Position numbers and translations under genes: made by a program. From the NCBI GenBank assembly GCA_029866005.1, contig JARXAE010000008.1:1-64000 (forward strand): a stretch of DNA of 64,000 nucleotides, given 5' to 3'. A model generated the notes under the pieces. That model was given only the letters and a program-made list of their open reading frames with translations. It was not told the origin of the DNA and ran no database searches. How positions within the stretch are numbered: the stretch's first letter is position 1; each line of letters begins with the position of its first letter. This document shows, piece by piece, positions 25,440 to 34,741 of this stretch. This stretch comes from Fimbriimonas sp. GTDB taxonomy: Bacteria; Armatimonadota; Fimbriimonadia; Fimbriimonadales; Fimbriimonadaceae.

Positions 25440-26705
25440 ATGTTCCTTGACGAGGCCATTGTAGAGTTCACCTCGGGAAAAGGGGGCAGCGGCGCGGTTG
25501 CGTTCCATACCGAAAAGCACGTTCCGCGTGGCGGGCCTAACGGTGCTGACGGCGGAAGAGGTGGCGACGTTATTCTTTTGGCTGATCGTGGCAAGCGCAC
25601 CCTCTACGACTTTAAGCTCATGGATCACCATGAAGCGGACAGCGGTGTTCATGGTCTGGGAAACAAGCGTGGCAAAAACGCTAAAGACATCATCATTAAA
25701 CTTCCGGTCGGAACGGTGGTGACGGACACGGCCACGGGCGAACTCTTGGTTGACTTGACCAAGCACGGAATGAAGTACGTTGTCGCCAAAGGTGGGCGAG
25801 GTGGACATGGCAACATGCACTACGTCAACTCCGTACGACAGGCACCGAACTTTGCTGAAAAGGGCGGACCCGCTGAGAAAGTCAAGGTCAAATTGGAGCT
25901 TAAGCTTCTTGCTGATGTTGCTTTGATCGGACTTCCAAACGCCGGTAAGTCTACGTTGATCAGCTCAATCAGCGCAGCAAAGCCAAAGATTGCCGACTAT
26001 CCATTCACAACCGTTGTTCCAAATCTTGGAGTTGTTAGTTTTCGAGACACCACTTTTACGGTTGCGGATATGCCCGGTCTGATCGAGGGCGCATCCCAAG
26101 GGATTGGACTCGGACACCAGTTCCTCAAACATGTTGAGCGCACCCGGGTTCTTGTGCACGTTGTCGATATATTGCCAATCGACGAAAGCGATCCTGTTTC
26201 TAACTATGAGCTCATCGAGCGGGAGTTGGAAAAGTACAGTGAAGAAATTGCGGCGAGACCACGGCTTATCGCTCTCAACAAAATTGATATGGTGTCGCCA
26301 GAGACCATTGCAGAGACCGTCGCAAAGTTTGAGAAATTTGGGCACCTAGTCTTCCCAATCTCCGGATTCACAAACCGGGGGCTGACCGACCTCCTCAATG
26401 CGATGACGGATGTTGTCGAAGAGGCGCTTCCAGAAAGCGAGATTCCCGTCTTCATGCCTGCGCTTGAAAAGCAGGGTGAAGATCACTGGGAGATTGTCGA
26501 GGAAGAGGATTGCTATCGGGTGGTTGGCAAACGCCTGGAACGTATGATTGCGATGACCGATCTTGAGCGCAAGGATGCGGTTCGCTACATGCAACGCCGC
26601 CTTGAAAGGATTGGAGTTCTGGAGAAGCTCCGGCTCTGCGGAGCCCAGGAAGGCGATACCGTCGTAATCGGCGAGTTCGAGTTCTCCTACATTGACGAAT
26701 CATGA
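25440..26705 (+). CDS. obgE: GTPase ObgE/CgtA
   Basis: Ribosome-associated GTPase for 50S assembly and stress control. The glycine-rich Obg fold (1-158) is followed by a G domain with GLPNAGKST, DMPGLIEGAS and NKID, and a C-terminal OCT domain (about 345-421). All three parts are intact and the 421-residue length is usual. It leads a four-gene row with nadD, rsfS and a TPR/membrane protein, joined by ATGA overlaps. Confidence 0.97.
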   Translation: MFLDEAIVEFTSGKGGSGAVAFHTEKHVPRGGPNGADGGRGGDVILLADRGKRTLYDFKLMDHHEADSGVHGLGNKRGKNAKDIIIKLPVGTVVTDTATGELLVDLTKHGMKYVVAKGGRGGHGNMHYVNSVRQAPNFAEKGGPAEKVKVKLELKLLADVALIGLPNAGKSTLISSISAAKPKIADYPFTTVVPNLGVVSFRDTTFTVADMPGLIEGASQGIGLGHQFLKHVERTRVLVHVVDILPIDESDPVSNYELIERELEKYSEEIAARPRLIALNKIDMVSPETIAETVAKFEKFGHLVFPISGFTNRGLTDLLNAMTDVVEEALPESEIPVFMPALEKQGEDHWEIVEEEDCYRVVGKRLERMIAMTDLERKDAVRYMQRRLERIGVLEKLRLCGAQEGDTVVIGEFEFSYIDES

Positions 26706-27289
26706 GAATTGGCATTCTAGGCGGTACGTTTGACCCCCCGCACATCGGACATCTGTCCCTTGTGGAGGCGGCAGTTCAGGAACTAGAACTCGACGAAGTG
26801 ATCGTTTTGCCCGCCAATAAAAATCCATTCAAAAAGGGGCGACCGGGTGCAACCCCTCAACAGCGGATGGAAATGGTGAGCCTGCTCGCCAAGAAGAATC
26901 CTAAGATCGTGGTGAGCGACATGGAGATCACGCGCGGCGGTTTGAGCTACACCGTTGACACGCTCGGCGAATTGCAGATGGTCTATCCCGGCGAGTACTG
27001 GTTCATTATGGGAGCCGATGCTCTGAAGGGTTTTGGCGAGTGGAAGAATCCCCAACGAATCCTTCGGCAGTGCCGATTAGCGGTGGCGGCGAGGCCGCCA
27101 ATCGTCCATGAAGAAGTTTTGCTAGGACTCGAAGACTATGTAAAAGCGCGAGTTGACATTGTTGAAATGCCACTCATCGACGCTAGCAGTTCGGACATCC
27201 GCGTGAAAGTTCAGCGAGGAATGCCCATCGGAAATCTCACAACTCCCGAGATAGTCGACTATATTAAGAAGAACAAGTTGTACAAATGA
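26702..27289 (+). CDS. nadD: Nicotinate-nucleotide adenylyltransferase
   Basis: Adenylates nicotinate mononucleotide in NAD synthesis. The opening GILGGTFDPPHIGHL carries the (H/T)xGH nucleotidyl-transfer motif. The C-terminal SSSDIR motif (ASSSDIRVKV) is also in place. The 195 residues are standard. It overlaps obgE and rsfS by 4 bases each, the common obgE-nadD-rsfS arrangement. Confidence 0.96.
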   Translation: MRIGILGGTFDPPHIGHLSLVEAAVQELELDEVIVLPANKNPFKKGRPGATPQQRMEMVSLLAKKNPKIVVSDMEITRGGLSYTVDTLGELQMVYPGEYWFIMGADALKGFGEWKNPQRILRQCRLAVAARPPIVHEEVLLGLEDYVKARVDIVEMPLIDASSSDIRVKVQRGMPIGNLTTPEIVDYIKKNKLYK

Positions 27290-27627
27290 CATCACAAGAA
27301 ACCCTCGAACTGATCCGCAATGCGGCAGATGACATGAAAGCCGAACGCATCGAAGTCCTCGATGTGCGCGCCAAGACCTCTATAGCCGACTACTTCATCG
27401 TTTGCTCTGGTACTTCGGATCGACACGTTGATGCTATCGCCGACCGTGTTTCCGAAAAGCTCGTCGAACACAAGCTCAAGCCGTTGCGGAGCGAAGGAGA
27501 GAGGAGCGGCTGGATCCTGCAGGATTACGGCGACGTGGTTCTCCACGTCATGAAAGAAGAACAGAGACAGTTTTACGACCTTGAATCGCTCTGGCAATCG
27601 GCTCAGGTAAACACAGATCTGGTTTAA
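27286..27627 (+). CDS. rsfS: Ribosomal silencing factor RsfS
   Basis: Binds L14 and blocks joining of ribosomal subunits when nutrients are scarce. The 113-residue protein shows the family pattern: KAERIEVLDV, SIADYFIVCSGTSDRHVDAIAD, and GWILQDYGDVVLHVM. It is coupled to nadD by ATGA. Confidence 0.96.
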   Translation: MTSQETLELIRNAADDMKAERIEVLDVRAKTSIADYFIVCSGTSDRHVDAIADRVSEKLVEHKLKPLRSEGERSGWILQDYGDVVLHVMKEEQRQFYDLESLWQSAQVNTDLV

Positions 27628-27633
27628 ATCCCT

Positions 27634-28497
27634 ATGGATCCGAGCGCGCAAGTTGCCGAACTGAAAGCCGAAATCGCACGTTTGGCGGCGAAGATTTCGG
27701 CTTCTTCGGATAGCGACATTGTCGAGGCACTCAAGTTTAAGAGGGACGCCTTAGAAACCGAGCTTGTTCAAGCGATCCAAAAGGTTACTGAGGCTAAGGC
27801 TCTTGAAGATGCGATTTCAGAACCTGAGGTTGAGCTACCTGATGCGGATATTGAGAAGCTAATCCGAGCCGCGCGGGCGCACTTCGCAGCCGAACGCAAA
27901 CCTGCACTCCGAGAAGCATTGGCGACCCTTGAAAAGGCAGCACCCAACCATCCTGACGTTTTAGAACTCAAAGCAGACCAGCTTATCGCTGCCAAAGACT
28001 TCGTTTCCGCAGTTCCGGTGTTAAAGAAGGCGCGAAAGATCTCTCCAAAGAGCAAGTCAATCGAAGAAAAGCTTGCGCAAGTGAGCCTGAAGGCTGCTTA
28101 CGCAGGTTCGATTGAGTCTCAATTGAGAGCTGGGCTCTCGGATTCACCGTTTCTCAACGAGGGCGATATGAAGGCCTCCCCAACTGCTGCGACATTTGCC
28201 TCGATGTTCCTTCCGGGAGCGGGTCACATGTTTATCGGACAGACGACAAAGGGAGTCGTCTACCTGTGTTGCTGGTTCCTGTTCATGGTTCCGTTGCTGC
28301 AGATCTTCAAGAATGAGTTCATGCGGTCCGATGGCAAGAATTTCGAAGTCTCCATGCCGATGATCTTCCTCGGCTTTCTGGCACTGATGACCTATATGCT
28401 CGCCCTATTCGAACTTGCGGCGATCGCTAAACGGGGCGGATCAAAGCGGGAAGTACCAACCAGACCGAAGCCACCGGTGGACCTCCCGTTTGAATGA
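27634..28497 (+). CDS. Coiled-coil/TPR-like protein with TM2-like membrane domain
   Basis: A 287-residue protein I can describe only by parts. Residues 1-60 are heptad-like and charged, probably a coiled coil. About 70-150 form two or three helical repeats resembling TPRs (ALATLEKAAPNHPDVLELKADQL). Two membrane segments follow (about 190-225 and 245-270), the first with the GAGHMFIGQTTKG pattern of TM2-like domains. The protein would be anchored in the inner membrane with a cytoplasmic helical part. It ends the obgE-nadD-rsfS row, 6 bases after rsfS, so it may be co-expressed with ribosome-assembly factors. Confidence 0.65.
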   Translation: MDPSAQVAELKAEIARLAAKISASSDSDIVEALKFKRDALETELVQAIQKVTEAKALEDAISEPEVELPDADIEKLIRAARAHFAAERKPALREALATLEKAAPNHPDVLELKADQLIAAKDFVSAVPVLKKARKISPKSKSIEEKLAQVSLKAAYAGSIESQLRAGLSDSPFLNEGDMKASPTAATFASMFLPGAGHMFIGQTTKGVVYLCCWFLFMVPLLQIFKNEFMRSDGKNFEVSMPMIFLGFLALMTYMLALFELAAIAKRGGSKREVPTRPKPPVDLPFE

Positions 28498-28501
28498 ACT
28501 C

Positions 28502-29113
28502 CTAAAGTTCGTTCCGTCCTCGCCGAAGCTCGGCGATCAGCTTCTGCTGACTGACTGTGAGGGTCAGATCGCTTCTGGTTCGCTCCAAAACGGCTCGTAG
28601 CGCATCCACCGCTCTACGCAAACCGTTCGTCAGCGAATCGGGAAAATCGAAGGTGACGAGTTCCTCGTAGATAGCGTCCATTTCGGCAAGAATTCGCTCT
28701 GCCTCGGGCATCTTCCCTTCCCGAATCAAGTCCAAGACGAACCGCCTGACTTCACTGGCGGCCTCGCAGGCACCGTGAAGGTAGGCCATGGTCTGTGCGC
28801 CTAGCTCAGACGCCAAAGGGAGGGGATTGTTGAGGACGATTGCGAGCACGCATGCAGCCTCGACCATTTCCTTCTCTGTATCGTGCAGATAGGAGGGATT
28901 GAGGGTGGGATGGAGGGCAATCAACTCGCGCACTGCCACAGCCTCGGCCTGCGCCTCCACAAGCAGGGACGACGCCTCGGCGAACTGATGGCGGTGGACA
29001 TGACGAATCGACTTTGCGCTCAGCTGTCCAAGTTTGCGGCAACGAACAAGCACTTGCTCGCGCGCCTCATGCATCGCCTGGGCATCTGCCCTTAGCTCAT
29101 CCCAATGGTTCAC
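28502..29113 (-). CDS. Translin family protein
   Basis: All-helical protein of 203 residues matching the translin/TRAX family by pattern: an N-terminal SIRHVHRHQFAEA helix, EKEMVEAACVL (80-90; Glu82 and Glu85 fit the family's QEYVEA segment), YLHGACEAASEVRR (111-124), a MDAIYEEL helix (145-152), FPDSLTNGLRRAVDALR and ERTRSDLT. Eukaryotic translin-TRAX octamers bind and cut small RNAs; archaeal and bacterial homologues are poorly studied. Whether this one is a nuclease or only binds nucleic acid is open. Its ATG overlaps the stop of radC by 4 bases, and it converges on the TPR/TM2 gene with 4 bases between the stops. Confidence 0.72.
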   Translation of the reverse strand: MNHWDELRADAQAMHEAREQVLVRCRKLGQLSAKSIRHVHRHQFAEASSLLVEAQAEAVAVRELIALHPTLNPSYLHDTEKEMVEAACVLAIVLNNPLPLASELGAQTMAYLHGACEAASEVRRFVLDLIREGKMPEAERILAEMDAIYEELVTFDFPDSLTNGLRRAVDALRAVLERTRSDLTLTVSQQKLIAELRRGRNEL

Positions 29114-29769
29114 ATCAGCTTCTGACGATTTAAACTGACAAATCGCCGCTCACCAATGATGACGTGGTCGAGAAGTTGAATGTCTAGCAGCTGACCGGCT
29201 TCCTTGATCTTGGCAGTGACTTCGATATCCTCAGTCGAAGGCTCGGGATCGCCACTGGGGTGGTTGTGGGCGACGATGAGGCTAACCGCACCTTCGCGGA
29301 CGGCTTCGCGGAAGATTTCGCGGAGACCGACGATGGAGGCGTTGGCGGTGCCGATGTGGATGGTGGCAACCCGCAGGATCACGCTCTTGGAGTCGAGATA
29401 GATGGCAACAAAGTGCTCCTGCCGCTCGTGCCGCAGATCGTCGAGAAGGTCGGCGACGTCCTGGGGGTCAGTAATTGTTTCGATCTCAAGCTCGCCTTTT
29501 CCCGCCACCCCGACTTTGCGCCCGAGGGTAAACATGGCAACCAGCCGCTTGGCAGTTGCAGGGTCAAGGTCAAATGACCTTTCAAGCTCATCTGAGGAGA
29601 TGTCAGCGAACTTTCGGAGCTTCCGCCCCGCCAGCATCATCTCGCGGGAGACTCCGAGCCAACGGTCAACCTCCTCGTCATCCTTACTGACCGCGTACGC
29701 AAGCAACTCCATCGGAAGCATCGCCTGCATCCCGAGGGTCTTGAGTCGCGCGAGGGTTTCGGAGGCCAT
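29110..29769 (-). CDS. radC: RadC-like JAB/MPN domain protein
   Basis: Member of the RadC (UPF0758) family, whose true role is uncertain despite the repair-linked name. The N-terminal part has helix-hairpin-helix character (about 40-80). The C-terminal JAMM metalloprotease-like motif AHNHPSGDPEPSTED has the two His and the Asp of the zinc site. I place the start at ATG 29769 (219 residues) because TATTCT lies 6 bases upstream; an in-frame ATG at 29793 would start inside the terminator palindrome of the preceding gene. It is coupled to the translin gene by an ATGA overlap. Confidence 0.9.
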   Translation of the reverse strand: MASETLARLKTLGMQAMLPMELLAYAVSKDDEEVDRWLGVSREMMLAGRKLRKFADISSDELERSFDLDPATAKRLVAMFTLGRKVGVAGKGELEIETITDPQDVADLLDDLRHERQEHFVAIYLDSKSVILRVATIHIGTANASIVGLREIFREAVREGAVSLIVAHNHPSGDPEPSTEDIEVTAKIKEAGQLLDIQLLDHVIIGERRFVSLNRQKLM

Positions 29770-29775
29770 GAAATA

Positions 29776-29781
29776 AGAATA
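29776..29781 (-). promoter_or_regulatory. -10 element of radC-translin (leaderless type)
   Basis: TATTCT with a 6-base spacer to ATG 29769. It shares its last bases with the arm of the 28-base palindrome at 29779-29806. Confidence 0.5.
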
Positions 29782-29806
29782 GTCCCGATGCATGCATCGG
29801 GACTAT
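29779..29806 (-). terminator. 28-base perfect palindrome, probable terminator of the PEP-CTERM gene
   Basis: Fully self-complementary from 29779 to 29806, centred at 29792/29793. On the minus strand it is followed by T-rich ATTCTTATTT. It lies 25 bases beyond the PEP-CTERM stop and overlaps the radC -10. Confidence 0.65.
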
Positions 29807-29830
29807 GGTTTTGCTTCGAAAATAGCCTGG

Positions 29831-30991
29831 TTAGGCTTTCTTGCGTCGCTTGAGGAGCCCGAGGACTCCGAGTCCGAGGGCGGCCATGGAAGCCGGTTCT
29901 GGGACAGGTTGGTTGAGCGAGAAGACGTAGAGTTGCCGGTTCGCGAAGTCGGTGACCGCAAGAGTTTGATTACTAGCAGCGTATGAGAAACCGTACGCAC
30001 CGTTTCCGTTCGCAAGACTCAGTGCACTACTGTTCATATCAAACAAGTTAAGTGTCTGCAAAGCGCCAGCAGTTGTCATTGCTTTGAGAACACCAGATGC
30101 CGCCTGGCCGCCAGCCGTAGCATTCCTATCGTTGAAAATCACGAAAGAGTTAGCTCCGTTTGAAACGAAGGCTAACGAGTTGTTATCAACCGCGTTTGTG
30201 TACGTACCTGGAGCGTATGCGATGGTTGAGCCACCACCTACAAAAGTGTTGTCACCGTTTCGAACCGCGCGCCCAACGCGATTGCCCTCTCGTGTGTACA
30301 GGTCTCCGTTTGTCGGATTGAACGCCATTCCGCGCCAAGTTGTTGATACCGTCGGAAAGTTGATGATCGCACCAGCGTTCTGGCCATTGATATAGTTTCC
30401 TGTGCTGGCATCCATGAGATGCCGACGTCCTCCGCCTAGAGCTAAGTAAGAAACGCCTTGGTTGGAGCCTGCTCCGTTGAAACCTGGGTCGAATCCAACT
30501 GCGTTCCCTCGACGAGTTGCATCAGGTGTGCCTCCTCCGGTTTGCCAGTTCAATGCTCCCGTTCCTGCATTGAAAGCACGAACACTGTTTAAATTGTTAG
30601 CCCCGTTGTCAAGGCTTGCCGCTAACGTACTTCCTTGTATGGCTAATTGCGTAATGCCTCTGGTGTTAGCAGTATTGAACGTCCCAAACGCAGTTCCAAA
30701 AGAACCTGTTGACGTGAAATCTGTTGCTTGGTTAAAACCATTTAGAGCAAGGCTCACTGCGACTGGAGCGATTGCGGTGTTGGCCGTTACTCCCGAGGCA
30801 TTGTAGCCACCAATGTAGGCCGTCGAACCGTTCCAAGCTACAGCACTTGGGTTCGATCCAACGAACTGTGCATTTGCTCCAACTGCCGTGGAGGAAAGAT
30901 CCACTTGTCCGACCATGTACAGATTAACCTGGGAAAATGATGATGCCGAAAGAGCACTGAGTGCCAATATGAGACTGCTTCGTCTGAACAT
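29831..30991 (-). CDS. PEP-CTERM sorting domain protein
   Basis: Secreted protein of 386 residues. A signal peptide (1-20, ending SSFSQ) is followed by a beta-rich body of short repeated Gly/Asn/Ala strands that may form a propeller. The C terminus has the full PEP-CTERM signal: VPEPAS, a hydrophobic span (AALGLGVLGLL) and a KRRKKA tail. Such proteins are cut and anchored or released by an exosortase, which is not encoded here. The function of the body is unknown. A CATAAT about 50 bases upstream of the ATG may be its -10. Confidence 0.85.
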   Translation of the reverse strand: MFRRSSLILALSALSASSFSQVNLYMVGQVDLSSTAVGANAQFVGSNPSAVAWNGSTAYIGGYNASGVTANTAIAPVAVSLALNGFNQATDFTSTGSFGTAFGTFNTANTRGITQLAIQGSTLAASLDNGANNLNSVRAFNAGTGALNWQTGGGTPDATRRGNAVGFDPGFNGAGSNQGVSYLALGGGRRHLMDASTGNYINGQNAGAIINFPTVSTTWRGMAFNPTNGDLYTREGNRVGRAVRNGDNTFVGGGSTIAYAPGTYTNAVDNNSLAFVSNGANSFVIFNDRNATAGGQAASGVLKAMTTAGALQTLNLFDMNSSALSLANGNGAYGFSYAASNQTLAVTDFANRQLYVFSLNQPVPEPASMAALGLGVLGLLKRRKKA

Positions 30992-31082
30992 AAATTCAAC
31001 TACCTAACCCGGCGGATTCGCCCAGGAACACCTAGATTATGGCAAAAACCTCACAGACTGTGTTAGGTTAATTACCAGGTTT

Positions 31083-32378
31083 TCAGCTTTTTAGCAAGAT
31101 CTGAGTCATCACCTTAACACCGCCTTCTGGCTCGACCCACTTGTTGTCTGCCTTAAGCAATTCGATCAGTTCCATGACGCCGTTCTCCTGCGGAATGTTG
31201 TTCTTGACGACGTCTCGCTTCCGATACAACGTGATCTTTCCGCCGGCCGCGCCGACGTAGCCATAATCCGCATCCGCCATCTCCCCAGGACCGTTGACGA
31301 TGCAGCCCATGACGGCGATGTCGAGGCCTACTAGATGCTTAGTCGCCTCTCTCACCTGATTCAAAACGATTGGCAAGTTAAACTTGGTTCGTCCGCAAGA
31401 CGGGCAGGCGATGTACTCGACCTTGGTCTTCCGCAGTCCGAGCGACTGAAGAATGTCGTAGCAAACCGGAATCTCGTTTTTGGGATCTTCGCTCAGACTA
31501 ACCCGAATCGTGTCGCCGATTCCTTCCATCAGTAGCGTAGCGATCCCGGCGGTGGATTTGATTCGCGCATACTCACCATCTCCGGCCTCAGTGACTCCGA
31601 GATGCATTGGGTAGTGCATCCCTTCCTCTGCCATTCTCTTGACCATCAGGCGGTTCGCGGCGACAACGACAGGAACTCGTGAAGCTTTACAGGAAATGTT
31701 GAGGTTGGTGTATCCGTGCTTTTCGCAAAGCCGGAGGTACTCGAGGGCCGATTCCACCATGCCGTCCGGAGTGTCTCCATAAGTGACCAAGAGTCGCTCA
31801 GAGAGGGAGCCGTGGTTCACGCCAACCCGCATCGCCCGATCAAACTTCTTACAGGCTTCGATGACCGGCACCAGGCTCTCTTCGATGGCACGAAGCTCTT
31901 CGGTGGCTTCGTCGGCTGAATAGGCGAGCTCTTCTCGCAGGCGGGCAACTTCGTCCCCTTGTCTTCCTCGAACGTCGACAGCATCCCCAACCGCCTTTTT
32001 CGCTCGTGAGCCGTGGCGGACAAAGACAAACAGACCGGGATTGAGGCGAATTTCGTCGACGTGTTTGGCTGCTTCGACGGCGATGTCGGTTCCTTGGTGG
32101 TGGACATCTGCAGTCAGGGGGACGTATTGGTACCTTTCCGTCACCTTTGCCCGTATGGCTTCCAAACATTCCGCTTCTCCTAGCGAAGGAGTCGTTACCC
32201 GAACCAGTTCGCATCCCGAACGGTGGAGATCAATAATCTGTTCAACGCAAGCTTCAACGTTGCGGGTCTCTTCGGTGATCATCGACTGCACCATGACGGG
32301 GTGCCCGGCGCCAATGGTCAATGGTCCAATTCGGCATGGCGTCGTTTTGCGCCTCGGGTAGGTCGTGTCGAGATTCAT
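31083..32378 (-). CDS. ispG: 4-hydroxy-3-methylbut-2-enyl diphosphate synthase (flavodoxin)
   Basis: Iron-sulfur enzyme of the MEP isoprenoid pathway that makes HMBPP. The N-terminal TIM barrel begins [18 protein letters not shown]. The C-terminal part carries the [4Fe-4S] ligands in CPSCGRT and GCIVNGPGE. The 431-residue length exceeds the ~370 of E. coli because of an insertion near residues 125-175 rich in Arg, Glu and Ala. I start at ATG 32378, where GGACAGG lies just upstream; two ATG codons farther up (32420, 32390) are less well placed. ispH and ispDF lie within 6 kb. Confidence 0.94.
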   Translation of the reverse strand: MNLDTTYPRRKTTPCRIGPLTIGAGHPVMVQSMITEETRNVEACVEQIIDLHRSGCELVRVTTPSLGEAECLEAIRAKVTERYQYVPLTADVHHQGTDIAVEAAKHVDEIRLNPGLFVFVRHGSRAKKAVGDAVDVRGRQGDEVARLREELAYSADEATEELRAIEESLVPVIEACKKFDRAMRVGVNHGSLSERLLVTYGDTPDGMVESALEYLRLCEKHGYTNLNISCKASRVPVVVAANRLMVKRMAEEGMHYPMHLGVTEAGDGEYARIKSTAGIATLLMEGIGDTIRVSLSEDPKNEIPVCYDILQSLGLRKTKVEYIACPSCGRTKFNLPIVLNQVREATKHLVGLDIAVMGCIVNGPGEMADADYGYVGAAGGKITLYRKRDVVKNNIPQENGVMELIELLKADNKWVEPEGGVKVMTQILLKS

Positions 32379-32572
32379 AGGCCTGTCCATAGTTTGACAC
32401 GTCACCACTTTTCCGCACATTCAATAAATCTTCTTCCAAATCAAACAATACGGGCGTATATTGAAAACAAGACGACGCCGTCCCCGAGGTTCCCATCATT
32501 GGGTGACCAAGACGGGCACCCCGGTCTCGACGCCGCCCTAACGATAAATCCTTGCAAAAGGGGGAAAACTAG

Positions 32573-34672
32573 GTGCAGCGATATACACCCGAAAACATCA
32601 GAAACATCGCCGTTGTTGGTCACGGAGGTTCCGGAAAGACCATGCTTGTGGAGCACATGCTTTACACCGCCGGAGCCGCGGATCGAGTCGGATCAGTCGA
32701 AGCCGGTAACACTCAGAGTGACTACGATCCACTCGAGATCAGACGAAAGATTTCACTCTCATCAAGCGTCTTGCCCCTAGAGTGGCAGAACACAAAGATC
32801 AACCTGATCGACGTGCCTGGATATCCTGACTTCATCGGCGAACTCCACTGCGTTGCTCGCGCGGTTGAGGCGTTCATTCTTGTTGTCGACGCGAAGAGAG
32901 ACCTTGATGTTGGCTTCGAACTGGCTTGGGAAGTCGCTGAGGAGTACGGACTTGCCAAGTGCATCTTTGTCAATAAACTCGAGCGAGATAGCGCCGACTA
33001 CGAAGGTTTGATGGAGACTCTCCACGAGCTCTACGGTCGAGCCGTTGTCGGTGTTCAGCTACCTATCGGACACCAAGCCGCCTTTTCTGGCGTGCTTGAC
33101 CTGCTCCGGATGAAGGTGTACAAAGGCAAGGATCGAGGAATTGAAATCGAAGATGTTCCGAGTGGCTACGCCGAGGACGCTCTGTACCGAAGAGAGAAAA
33201 TGATGGACGCCGCGGCAGAGGGGGATGATGATCTTGCAATGAAGTACCTCGAGGGAGAGGAACTTACCGAGGAAGAAGTCGAACACGGATTACTAGTGGG
33301 TGTTGAACATGGTCGCGTCGTGCCAGTGATGCTCGGCTCTGCGCTGAGCGGCATAGGAGTCATGACCCTGCTGGATCACATCGTCCACGAGCTACCCTCG
33401 CCGACCGAGGCCCCCAAGGACGCAATGGGCGTATCAGTTCACAAATCAGGAGAACCGTCGATTTCGATGAACAACACGAGCGGACCCGTAGCCGCTCTCT
33501 GCTTCAAAACAACCGCGGACCCATTTGTCGGGAAGATCAACTTCCTGAGAGTCTTTGACGGAACGATACGACAGGACGATCATCTGGCTAATGTCAACCG
33601 AGAGACAGACGAACGGATACACAATCTGTTCTTCCCCCACGGAAAGACTCAAGAGCCTGCAACTGAGGTCGGCGCGGGCGATATCTTTGCGGTTGCAAAA
33701 TTGACTAACACCCATACGGGAGACTCCCTGGCTTCCACGAAAGCAAAGGTTCTCTTAGAGCCGATTCACCTTCCCGAACCGATCTACCGCATTGCAATCA
33801 CGCCGGTGACTAAGGCCGACGAGGATAAGCTGCCCGGTGCACTTGCGAGACTAATGGACGAAGACCCGACATTCCGATCCTTCAGAGACTCAACGGTTCA
33901 CCAAGAGATCGTTGAAGGAATGGGTGATATCCATCTTGACTCAATTATCGAACGTCTCAAGTCAAAGTTTGGCGTCAGTGTGACGATTAGTGAAGCAAGG
34001 GTCGCCTTCCGCGAAACTGTCCGCAGTAAGGCGAAGGCTCAAGGTCGCCACAAACGTCAGACAGGCGGAAAGGGTCAATTTGGGGATTGCCACATCGAGG
34101 TCGAACCGCTTGGGCGTGGCGAAGGCTTTGTGTTCGAAAACAAGGTCGTCGGTGGTGCAATTCCTAAGAACTTCATCCCAGCAATTGAAAAGGGGATCCG
34201 CGAAGCGATGGAGCATGGATTCGTGAGCGGCAACCCTGCCACTGACTTCAAAGTGACGGTTGTTGACGGTTCGTACCATGACGTCGATTCAAGCGAGATG
34301 GCATTCAAGACTGCCGGAGCACTTGCGATTCGCGAAGCATTTGCCAAAGCGGATGCGGTCGTGCTTGAACCTATCCTCGAAGTTGAGGTCGATGTCAATG
34401 ACGAGAATGTTGGAGACGTTGTGGGAGACCTGAACGGACGAAGGGGACACTTGCTCGGCATGGATCCCATTTCAGCGGGAAAGAGTCGCATCCGGGCAAC
34501 CGTTCCGATGGCGAACATGACCAAGTACGCGCTTGAGTTACGTTCGATCACAAAAGGTCGTGGGCGCTTCCGCCAGCACTTTGCTCATTATGCAGAGCTA
34601 CCTTTCCCAGACCAACAAGCCTTGGTCACCGAGTATGCGAAGCATCGCTCGGAAGGGGCAGAAGCTCACTGA
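32573..34672 (+). CDS. EF-G-like translational GTPase (FusA2 type)
   Basis: A 699-residue EF-G paralogue with the five-domain EF-G layout. G1 is GHGGSGKT (16-23). G3 reads DVPGYPDF (80-87), so Tyr84 replaces the His that in EF-G and EF-Tu (DxPGH) promotes GTP hydrolysis. G4 is NKLE rather than NKxD. This matches EF-G2-like proteins, some of which bind GTP without strong ribosome-stimulated hydrolysis. Domain IV (SKAKAQGRHKRQTGGKGQFGDC) is present. It starts at GTG after AAAGGGGG. It is probably not the housekeeping EF-G; no rpsL-rpsG-tuf cluster is nearby. Confidence 0.88.
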   Translation: MQRYTPENIRNIAVVGHGGSGKTMLVEHMLYTAGAADRVGSVEAGNTQSDYDPLEIRRKISLSSSVLPLEWQNTKINLIDVPGYPDFIGELHCVARAVEAFILVVDAKRDLDVGFELAWEVAEEYGLAKCIFVNKLERDSADYEGLMETLHELYGRAVVGVQLPIGHQAAFSGVLDLLRMKVYKGKDRGIEIEDVPSGYAEDALYRREKMMDAAAEGDDDLAMKYLEGEELTEEEVEHGLLVGVEHGRVVPVMLGSALSGIGVMTLLDHIVHELPSPTEAPKDAMGVSVHKSGEPSISMNNTSGPVAALCFKTTADPFVGKINFLRVFDGTIRQDDHLANVNRETDERIHNLFFPHGKTQEPATEVGAGDIFAVAKLTNTHTGDSLASTKAKVLLEPIHLPEPIYRIAITPVTKADEDKLPGALARLMDEDPTFRSFRDSTVHQEIVEGMGDIHLDSIIERLKSKFGVSVTISEARVAFRETVRSKAKAQGRHKRQTGGKGQFGDCHIEVEPLGRGEGFVFENKVVGGAIPKNFIPAIEKGIREAMEHGFVSGNPATDFKVTVVDGSYHDVDSSEMAFKTAGALAIREAFAKADAVVLEPILEVEVDVNDENVGDVVGDLNGRRGHLLGMDPISAGKSRIRATVPMANMTKYALELRSITKGRGRFRQHFAHYAELPFPDQQALVTEYAKHRSEGAEAH

Positions 34673-34675
34673 GTC

Positions 34676-34726
34676 GAAGGAGGTCAACTTGGAGAAGTTC
34701 ACACTCCATAGAAGTTGACCCCCCTT
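34676..34726 (+). terminator. Imperfect inverted repeat after the EF-G-like gene
   Basis: Arms around GGTCAACTT (34682-34690) and AAGTTGACC (34712-34720), with outer partial pairing. No T tract follows. It ends 15 bases before the ispH -10, so it may act as a terminator or boundary. Confidence 0.4.
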
Positions 34727-34741
34727 CTCACCCATCCAAAG

